From NCBI RefSeq assembly GCF_965363235.1, contig NC_134846.1:71336724-71400723 (forward strand): DNA of 64,000 nt, given 5' to 3'. Under the pieces are notes generated by a model that had not been told where the DNA came from, made no database searches, and saw only the letters and a program-made list of their open reading frames with translations. Position numbers and translations under genes: made by a program. Position 1 is the stretch's first letter, and each line of letters begins with the position of its first letter. Positions 61,101 through 64,000 of this stretch are shown piece by piece. The DNA comes from Mytilus galloprovincialis. Its lineage: Eukaryota > Mollusca > Bivalvia > Mytilida > Mytilidae.

Positions 61101-63100
61101 TGATGCTTATGTTTGTAATAAAATTTTAGATGCAGAAAACATTAATTGTTCGTATTCATCTATGAAATATGTACTTCAATCACTTGATATACAAAATTTA
61201 GATACAAAGCTCAATAAATTAATTAAATTTGTAAAATGTAAACTTTGTAATAGTTTCAAAACATTTTGGTTGGTCAAAAGATCTGAAACCTTATCACAAG
61301 GTAATAGTAAATTAGAGAATTATTTCAACCTCAAGACTGACTTTGTAAAGGAGGCCTATTTATCAATTAAAGATTTTAGTATAAGAAGAGCTATATGTAA
61401 AATGAGAATAAGTGCTCATGATCTTAAAATTGAGAAAGATAGATATAATAAAAAATACATAGAGAGAACTCAACGTCTATGTCATCATTGCTTATCACAT
61501 GGATCAAATTCTATTGAAGATGAGACCCATTTTACAGTAAATTGTCCATTATATGATGAACAGAGGAAATTATTATATGATAAAGTTATAACTTTTTGTA
61601 CTAATTTTAAAGAACTACCTAATGATAAGAAATATTTCTCGCTGTTCACAAATGAGCATTTACCAACTCTCATGTGCCTAGGAAATTACATTATTAAAGG
61701 GTTAGAAATAAGATCCAGATGTAAACAAAATATATGAAGTAATTTAGTATTTTATTGTTTTAAGATTTAATATAATAGTTATATGAAACACATGTTGTGT
61801 TAGGCTCTGATCCTGTTCATAACGTTAAAGTATGTATTAGTTTTCTGTTTTGCTTTTTCCAATCATATTGTGTTGTAAAATGATGCCCTTTATGAGTTCT
61901 TGATTAGATTAATAAAATTCTTATTGTTAGAAAGGTGAAATATACATTTATTTGCATATTTTTCCCAACCGACCATCCCATCATCATGGGGAAAATCCGT
62001 AAACCAACAAATTAAAAAACCCTGGCCTTACTTGTGAGGTGATTAGGTAAAATTCATCTAGCAAACTTTGGTCAGGGAATTTTAAATTAGGGGTTTGTTT
62101 GTGCAGTAATTAATCCTTGCATCACTTTTATAAAGAAACAGGGGCTGCTCTGACTCCCAAAAAGTTGGAGCCAGAAAAATCGCCAGTTTTGAAAACTTGA
62201 AGCAAACTTTAGAACCAGCTAGAGTCTTTATTTCTTCTACAAAAATTTAAACTATGTTTAGTTTAAATTTCTTATGCACTTAGCCTGCACTTTACATCAT
62301 TTAACATGTAATACTAAGTAAGTTATTGCAGAGGGTTTATATAAATACAACAAAACAACAGGTGTACTTTATTTTTTGTCAGTATTTCATATGTACAAGA
62401 ATATAAATTAGCTTATGGTCTGTATATGCTACAGAATAGAGAAAATGTCTTTAAATCAAAATATAGTAAAGTATAGGAAAAAATGGGTAATTGAATGAAG
62501 AAAACAAAATAAGAGGTGTTTAAAAAAAATACAGAATAGTGAAAATTTGTATAAAAAATAAAGAATCTGCAATACTTAACATTTTCTCCAAAGGCCAGCC
62601 TAGATCCCAAAAGTTTTTTCCAAGGCCAAGTAGAATTTTTTAGGCTCTACCAGATTTTTTTCTACTACAGGTACATACTTATAAATAGTCTAGAATGTTT
62701 TTATAAAGGCAATATTTCATAATTTTGTACAATTTATTTTTTTAACTTTTACCAATTAAAATGAAGATTTGAATGACATTGTCAAGAAATGAACATTTTT
62801 ACATAAGAAAACGTTGGCACCAGAAATATCGCCAGAAGCCGTATTTTGTCGCCAGATGAAATACAAAATCGCATGGATAAATATTTTACCACTTAGTTTC
62901 TTCAAGGACTGTTGAGATATGTTAAAGTTGCTGAATGCACCATTTTTTTCATCAGGTGTTAATTCCTTCTCTGTTGTATTGTCAGCAGCTTTTGTTTGGT
63001 CCTCTGTGCTGTCATTGGATGGTGCTGACTCCTCAAGTCCATTGGTTGCTTTGTCTGTTTTCTTTGATTTCTTTTCTTTTTTCACTTTAGTTTTTTCCTT
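27839..63100 (-). CDS. DDX21: DEAD-box RNA helicase, DDX21/DDX50 family (N-terminus outside window)
   Basis: Thirteen exons, 63100 down to 27839, join in frame to 657 residues plus stop. Positions count from the first visible residue. A lysine/acidic N-terminal tail leads to the Q motif (GAFSNFNIS at ~52, FPIQ at ~79), motif I ARTGTGKT (~98-105), Ia PTRELA (~136-141), GG (~162), Ib TPGR (183-186), II DEVD (207-210), III SAT (243-245), [18 protein letters not shown] (362-370) and [13 protein letters not shown] (391-401). A GUCT-type domain (~450-555) and a glycine-rich RGG/FRGRG tail follow. DEVD for DEAD, GUCT and RGG together identify DDX21/DDX50, a nucleolar ATP-dependent helicase of ribosome biogenesis, linked to RNA sensing in vertebrates. 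Introns reach 18.2 kb (29807-47969). The first visible exon begins at an acceptor, so the start codon lies beyond 64000. Confidence 0.93.
28215..29660. other. Last helicase intron, non-coding
   Basis: AT-rich intron. Apart from the family 5 repeat at 28559-28620, nothing is recognised. Confidence 0.5.
28559..28620 (+). repeat. Dispersed repeat family 5
   Basis: GCTGTTTTCTGCTCTTTG, then GACACATTCCCCATTTCC and CTCAATTTTAT. Confidence 0.65.
29672..29806 (-). CDS. DDX21: Helicase GUCT-domain exon
   Basis: Acceptor CCCTTTCAG-like CTTTCAG, donor AAAATG^GTAAAT, phase 0 at both ends (135 nt). It encodes [20 protein letters not shown] and on to MRFCKDKM, matching the RNA-binding GUCT fold of DDX21. 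Confidence 0.92.
30440..30984. mobile_element. TTAA-flanked inverted-repeat element (piggyBac-like MITE)
   Basis: Perfect 17-bp terminal inverted repeats GGGCATATGATACAGTT and AACTGTATCATATGCCC are each flanked by TTAA (30436-30439, 30985-30988). The 545-bp interior has no transposase. TTAA duplication is the hallmark of piggyBac-type insertion; the family assignment is inferred. It lies in the 18.2-kb helicase intron and explains part of the open frame at 30274-30564. Confidence 0.75.
30990..33480. other. Helicase long intron, segment without recognised features
   Basis: AT-rich intronic DNA. Open frames such as 33053-33307 lack family features. Confidence 0.45.
34075..34365 (+). repeat. 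~130-bp direct duplication inside family 3 copy B
   Basis: Two near-identical blocks (about 34084-34211 and 34240-34365) run from CTTCATCAGCAACATTTTAT to AACATA. They are separated by about 30 bp of A-rich DNA and interrupt the family 3 copy. Confidence 0.85.
34405..34498 (+). repeat. Palindromic TTGCACAA cluster
   Basis: TTGCACAATATTGTGCAA (34414-34431) is a perfect 18-bp palindrome. It is followed by two related units (TTGCTATTGTGCAATACTG and TTGCTATTGCACAATACTTG). Confidence 0.75.
35662..35686 (+). repeat. GAC microsatellite
   Basis: Eight GAC triplets just before the right end of family 3 copy B. Shorter GAC tracts sit at the same place in the copies ending at 46722 and 60512. Confidence 0.9.
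35750..37940. other. Helicase long intron, segment without recognised features
   Basis: AT-rich. The open frame 37325-37606 has more complex composition but no recognised family. A 36-bp sequence at 37729-37765 duplicates part of the LINE remnant at 38333-38369. Confidence 0.45.
37950..38570 (-). pseudogene. LINE-type retrotransposon ORF2 C-terminal remnant
   Basis: An open frame of 206 codons on the minus strand. Its C-terminal half has [20 protein letters not shown], a Cys-x2-Cys then His/Cys cluster typical of the zinc-knuckle tail downstream of reverse transcriptase in non-LTR elements. It is preceded by a polar region with [16 protein letters not shown]. No endonuclease or RT catalytic motif is present, so it is a 5'-truncated copy in the helicase's long intron, on the same strand as the helicase. 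The family is uncertain. Confidence 0.5.
38575..40150. other. Helicase long intron, segment without recognised features
   Basis: AT-rich; no gene, RNA or clear repeat. Confidence 0.45.
40165..40410 (+). repeat. Family 4 tandem-core element, fragment
   Basis: Starts GGGATGTATCCATGGGACAC and contains GTTTTGTGGTAATAAGCATT and a GACAAACAGACAAGG tail. These match 63484-64000 and 52465-52800. Confidence 0.6.
40747..41560 (+). pseudogene. LINE reverse-transcriptase C-terminal remnant (frameshifted)
   Basis: The open frame 40747-41235 reads [17 protein letters not shown], then [33 protein letters not shown] and [12 protein letters not shown]. This is the thumb and C-terminal region of jockey/CR1-like non-LTR reverse transcriptases. 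The match continues past a frameshift near 41220 ([19 protein letters not shown]) and past internal stops to [18 protein letters not shown] near 41460. It is therefore a dead, 5'-truncated copy lacking the catalytic YxDD motif. It lies in the helicase's long intron, antisense to it. Confidence 0.8.
41570..43640. other. Helicase long intron, segment without recognised features
   Basis: AT-rich; no gene or repeat recognised. The minus-strand frame 42606-42788 lacks family features. Confidence 0.45.
43656..44869. mobile_element. hAT-like transposon relic
   Basis: It starts CATACATGTCAA and ends TTGACATGTATG, exact 12-bp inverted repeats. Both sides are flanked by the 8-bp direct repeat GGTAGGTC (43648-43655, 44870-44877); 8-bp duplications are typical of hAT transposons. 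Inside the left end is a pair of short inverted motifs (CATGACATG). On the minus strand, 43871-44116 reads [20 protein letters not shown], which resembles the hAT C-terminal dimerisation region. The rest of a transposase is absent or broken (44119-44346 shows nothing), so it is a 1.2-kb internally deleted copy. Confidence 0.65.
45355..46722 (+). mobile_element. Helentron/HINE-like tandem-core element, family 3 (copy C)
   Basis: Complete copy: left end GCTCCGCAGGGCGCAG with TATACGACCGC, type-1 and type-2 cores, a short GAC tract (46656-46665) and right end GGTCGTATAAAAA. It is interrupted at 46384-46497 by a family 5 repeat. Open frames at 45735-45983 and 46300-46596 come from the repeats. Confidence 0.72.
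46384..46497 (+). repeat. Dispersed repeat family 5 inserted in family 3 copy C
   Basis: TTGTCTGCTCTATGGTCGGG, GACACATTCCCCATTTCC and CTCAATTTTAT interrupt a type-2 core exactly after AAAAATGCT. The core resumes with TGGCCCTTTTTGGCCCC, so family 5 moved after this family 3 copy formed. Confidence 0.75.
46725..47245. other. Helicase long intron, unremarkable segment
   Basis: AT-rich; nothing recognised. Confidence 0.4.
47250..47525 (+). mobile_element. Helentron/HINE-like element, family 2 (single-core copy)
   Basis: Left end AACAAGAATGTGTCC and GGATGCCCCACT, one core (AAGTTTCAAGTTGATTGGAC), GACAGACAGACAAACG microsatellite remnant, then right end ATGCCCC-loop-GGGGCAT followed by AAAAA. Left ATGCCCCA and right TGGGGCAT are inverted copies. 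Confidence 0.75.
47970..48129 (-). CDS. DDX21: Helicase exon 11
   Basis: Acceptor TTAATTACAG, donor AAAGAG^GTTAGT, phase 2 in and 0 out. It encodes [20 protein letters not shown] then [18 protein letters not shown], strongly matching the DDX21-specific segment between helicase core and GUCT. Confidence 0.92.
48448..48521 (-). CDS. DDX21: Helicase exon 10
   Basis: Acceptor GCTTTACAG, donor GCAAG^GTAATC, phase 0 in and 2 out. It encodes [20 protein letters not shown], the start of the DDX21 post-helicase region. Confidence 0.92.
49323..49547 (-). CDS. DDX21: Helicase exon 9: motifs V and VI
   Basis: Acceptor GTTTTTGTAG, donor GAGAGCT^GTAAGT, phase 0 at both ends. It encodes [20 protein letters not shown] and [15 protein letters not shown]; the arginines of motif VI complete the ATPase site. 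All key residues are present. Confidence 0.95.
49555..49860. other. Helicase intron with small repeat
   Basis: At 49757-49820 a short duplicated palindrome-like text (TTATTGCTATTGCAATAATT, then TTATTGCTATTACAATAATT) stands out. Nothing else is recognised. Confidence 0.5.
49868..50074 (-). CDS. DDX21: Helicase exon 8: motif IV region
   Basis: Acceptor GTTTTTCAG-like TTTTTCAG, donor CTCAAG^GTAGTG, phase 0 at both ends. It encodes [20 protein letters not shown], the motif IV text [14 protein letters not shown] and [17 protein letters not shown]. Confidence 0.94.
50742..51966 (+). repeat. Homogeneous 169-bp tandem array with periodic 20-bp insert
   Basis: The marker CTGAAATTTGCACTATCATT occurs at 50742, 50911, 51080, 51269, 51438, 51627 and 51796, giving spacings of 169, 169, 189, 169, 189 and 169. 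The 189-bp units contain an extra 20-bp GCCAAAAACTTTAACCTGAA. Units are almost identical, with only single-base changes (for example 51747 and 51853). Confidence 0.93.
51975..52018 (+). repeat. ACGG/ACGA microsatellite
   Basis: GACGGACGAACGGACGAACG-type tract before the family 2 right end. Confidence 0.9.
52293..52438 (-). CDS. DDX21: Helicase exon 7: motif III (SAT)
   Basis: Acceptor CAATTTTAG, donor GTAGAG^GTAAGA, phase 1 in and 0 out. It encodes [20 protein letters not shown] and on. SAT couples ATP hydrolysis to unwinding. Confidence 0.94.
52465..52800 (+). repeat. Family 4 tandem-core repeat, two diverged units
   Basis: Two ~165-bp units with AGCAATTTTTCCATTTG or AGCAATGTTTCCATTG, then GTGACACCAC and GTTTTGTGGTAAT. 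They match 63484-64000 and lack the left end. Confidence 0.65.
52810..54040. other. Helicase intron, non-coding segment
   Basis: AT-rich; no gene or clear repeat. The open frame 53135-53335 has no family features. Confidence 0.45.
54050..54222 (+). mobile_element. Family 2 element, truncated
   Basis: Left end AACAAGAATGTGTCC, a shortened core and GGGACAGACGGACGAACAGA. The core is deleted in the middle and the right-end hairpin is missing. Confidence 0.65.
54230..54900. other. Helicase intron, non-coding segment
   Basis: No recognised gene or repeat. Confidence 0.4.
54915..55100 (-). CDS. DDX21: Helicase exon 6: motifs Ib and II (DEVD)
   Basis: Acceptor ATGTTTCAG, donor GGCAG^GTAAGA, phase 1 in and out. 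It encodes [19 protein letters not shown] and [21 protein letters not shown] replaces DEAD, as in DDX21/DDX50; its Asp and Glu coordinate magnesium and activate water. Confidence 0.95.
55309..55426 (-). CDS. DDX21: Helicase exon 5: motif Ia and GG
   Basis: Acceptor CTTTTGTAG, donor CACAAG^GTAAGA, phase 0 in and 1 out. It encodes [18 protein letters not shown] and [10 protein letters not shown]. Confidence 0.94.
55861..56096 (-). repeat. Tandem ~58-bp repeat containing copies of the exon 4 donor
   Basis: On the minus strand the last 13 bases of helicase exon 4, its 5' splice site and the following intron are repeated: TAGGGCACCAAAG^GTAAG. The real donor GT is at 56084-56083. Copies lie 58, 116 and 171 bp further into the intron (GTAAG starting near 56026, 55968 and 55913). 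The third copy reads GGGCACAACAG^GTAAG; the others match the real site over the exon part. Confidence 0.9.
56085..56159 (-). CDS. DDX21: Helicase exon 4
   Basis: Acceptor TTGTTTCAG, donor CCAAAG^GTAAGA, 75 nt in phase 0. It encodes [20 protein letters not shown] then ARAPK, the helix following the P-loop. Its donor is duplicated three times downstream. Confidence 0.93.
56170..57130. other. Helicase intron 3, non-coding
   Basis: AT-rich, with loosely repeated core-like phrases (AAAAACTGGAAAA, TTTTATGAAAAAAC) that suggest an old tandem-core element. Nothing certain. Confidence 0.4.
57138..57157 (-). CDS. DDX21: Helicase exon 3: 20-nt microexon encoding the P-loop
   Basis: Acceptor CTTTTTTAG after a strong pyrimidine tract, donor AAAACT^GTAAGT. 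With the C from the previous exon it encodes exactly RTGTGKT, the Walker A (motif I) loop that binds ATP phosphates. Frame continuity on both sides (phase 1 in, 0 out) leaves no alternative source for this essential motif. Confidence 0.93.
57590..57925 (+). repeat. Dispersed bivalve-type repeat
   Basis: Contains GTTGATGTTTGTGATTTAT, GTGAGCCAAGGCTCTG, GAAGGCCGTTCATTGATC and GAGAGTTATCTCATTGGCAC. It shares the GAAGGCC and T-rich tail layout of the family 5 copy at 24180. Probably a SINE or retroelement 3' end. The minus open frame 57595-57834 is spurious. Confidence 0.55.
58202..58285 (-). CDS. DDX21: Helicase exon 2: Q-motif end and FPIQ
   Basis: Acceptor ATTTTTCAG, donor CAAGCAC^GTAAGT, phase 1 in and out. 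It encodes [20 protein letters not shown] then GKNLIAQA, the adenine-recognition glutamine region, nearly identical to vertebrate DDX21. Confidence 0.94.
58300..59465. other. Helicase intron 1, unassigned segment
   Basis: Overlapping open frames at 58406-58797 and short G-rich phrases (GGGAAAAAGGACCCTGG at 58657; GGGTCCGAAAACCGGACCC, a hairpin, at 59311) suggest a degenerate mobile element, but no ends or family could be defined. Confidence 0.4.
59471..60512 (+). mobile_element. Helentron/HINE-like element, family 3 (copy D, left-truncated)
   Basis: Type-1 cores, then four ~160-bp type-2 cores, GACGACGACGAC (60440) and right end GCGGTCGTATA. The left end with GCTCCGCAGG is missing. Confidence 0.72.
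60815..61030 (+). repeat. Unclassified repeat-like segment before the LINE remnant
   Basis: A moderately GC-richer stretch with GATTTGGCTATACTTTTTGG and GAGACATGTATTGTCGAAAG. It lacks coding features beyond a 71-codon frame. It resembles dispersed bivalve repeats in style; this is an impression, not an alignment. Confidence 0.35.
61060..61737 (+). pseudogene. LINE-type retrotransposon ORF2 C-terminal remnant
   Basis: A 218-codon frame opens after a TAG at 61057. It contains [20 protein letters not shown], then [18 protein letters not shown] and [15 protein letters not shown]. The Cys-x2-Cys, His and Cys pattern (with DETHF...CPLY) is the usual tail of mollusc non-LTR element polyproteins. 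The RT catalytic core is absent, so it is 5'-truncated. The frame is unbroken, so the insertion is fairly young. It lies in helicase intron 1, antisense to the gene. Confidence 0.65.
61745..62880. other. Helicase intron 1, remainder
   Basis: AT-rich; nothing recognised. Confidence 0.45.
62890..63100 (-). CDS. DDX21: Helicase first visible exon (N-terminal tail and Q motif)
   Basis: Acceptor ATTTTTGTAG at 63110-63101, donor AAGTG^GTAAAA, phase 0 in (assumed) and 1 out. It encodes a lysine-rich start ([13 protein letters not shown]), an acidic, threonine-rich linker and [17 protein letters not shown]. It has no start methionine, so at least one upstream exon is outside the window. Confidence 0.9.
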
Positions 63101-63109
63101 CTACAAAAA

Positions 63110-63480
63110 TAAATAATAATTCAAGTTATCTCTAAATTTTGTCACTTACTTTTGGAATTCTTGAACAAATCTCTAATAATAACCATGTGACATTATAATT
63201 TATAACTAGTAAATACAATGTATAACTGTAAATAGTTAATTTTCATAGGAAGTACCATGTATGCCATTAATTCTTTGTCCAATTCCTTTCCATGTTAAAT
63301 TTAAAGCATACATAGCTCAGCTCTCTGAAGTTATAAAATAAAGTGGCAGTTATTTCATGTCAAGGCACGACCTTCACTTGTCTTGAGACTAATTAAAAAA
63401 GTGCCAAAAATAGAAAATTCAGACAATAGAAACAGGGAAATATATCCTCTAATGGGTCCATTATAGATTGCATATTTATC
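63110..63480. other. Sequence upstream of the first visible helicase exon
   Basis: Intronic by inference; no exon or repeat recognised. Confidence 0.4.
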
Positions 63481-63483
63481 TGT

Positions 63484-64000
63484 CAATAAAGGGGGAATGT
63501 GTCCATGGGACACAAATTATAATGTTATAAAGGGACATAAAATGAGAACTGTAAAAGTCAAGTAATTTGCGTATATGTTTCATAACATTTGGTTGACGCA
63601 AACTTAATTTAGTGAACAGAAATGAAAAAAATCCATAAATTTTTCCATTTGTAAAGGAGATAACTCTAGAACGATAAAAGTGATTCCACCAAAATTCATA
63701 CTTGATCATTGTTTTGTGGTAATAAGCATTGTGTATGAGTTTCATAACATTTGGTTGAGGCAAACTAAAGTAAGAATGGAAACGAAAAAAAACTAGCAAT
63801 TTTTCCATTTGAAAAGGGCCACAACTCGTGAACAGTAAAAATGACACCACTAAAATTCAAACTTGATCTGTGTTTTGTGGTAATAAGTATTGTGTATAAG
63901 TTTCATAACAATTAAGTAAGAGAATCGAAAAAGAAAATTTAGCAATATGTCCATTTGTAAAGGGACATAACTCTAGAACGGTAAAAGTGAAGCAACCATT
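63484..64000 (+). mobile_element. Tandem-core element, family 4 (runs off the window)
   Basis: Left end GGGGGAATGTGTCCATGGGACAC-type, with the perfect hairpin GTGTCCATGGGACAC (63498-63512). About three cores of ~165 bp follow, sharing GTTTTGTGGTAATAAGCATT, TTTCATAACATTTGGTTGA and TTTTTCCATTTG. The right end is beyond 64000. The long minus-strand frame 63476-63850 is spurious. Confidence 0.68.

Overview
The window looks like nuclear DNA of a bivalve mollusc, with a mussel-like genome the best guess. It is AT-rich, its genes are split into small exons by repeat-filled introns, and its dispersed repeats have bivalve-style architectures: tandem-core elements with GAC/ACGG microsatellites, short inverted-repeat elements and LINE tails. 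The species cannot be fixed from sequence alone. No prokaryotic, organellar, CRISPR or RNA-gene signal was found.

Three protein-coding genes were reconstructed by following splice sites and reading phase. (1) 7364-11448 (+): an interferon regulatory factor of IRF1/2 type (IRF-A), 9 coding exons, 359 aa, apparently complete. (2) 14481-24047 (+): a tandem paralogue (IRF-B), 8 or 9 coding exons, 353 or 372 aa depending on one doubtful exon. Both have an N-terminal DNA-binding domain with identical tryptophan spacing (15, 12, 8, 12), acidic/serine-rich middles, a psi-K-x-E SUMO-type motif and a shared Tyr-Thr-Cys-Leu near the C-terminus. (3) 63100-27839 (-): a DEAD-box RNA helicase of the DDX21/DDX50 (nucleolar RNA helicase 2) family, 13 exons seen (657 aa); its extreme N-terminus lies beyond the right edge. 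It converges on IRF-B.

Layout: 1-3.6 kb is tandem-core repeat elements. 3.6-7.3 kb is IRF-A upstream sequence with a candidate promoter and leader exon. 7.3-12 kb is IRF-A. 12-14.2 kb is intergenic repeats. 14.2-26.5 kb is IRF-B with its long 3' region. 26.5-27.8 kb is the convergent intergenic gap. 27.8-63.1 kb is the helicase gene, including an 18.2-kb intron full of transposon remains (Helentron-type tandem-core elements, two LINE tails, a hAT relic and a TTAA-flanked element). 63.1-64 kb lies upstream of the first visible helicase exon and holds another tandem-core repeat.

Functionally, IRFs are transcription factors of innate immunity. DDX21 is a nucleolar ribosome-biogenesis helicase that has also been linked to RNA sensing in vertebrates. 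Any joint role here is only an inference from linkage. The most distinctive structures are: four families of tandem-core elements with one modular plan; a 20-nt helicase microexon encoding the whole P-loop; a tandem repeat that has copied a helicase 5' splice site three extra times; and a short inverted-repeat element family with 5-bp target duplications concentrated in the IRF half.
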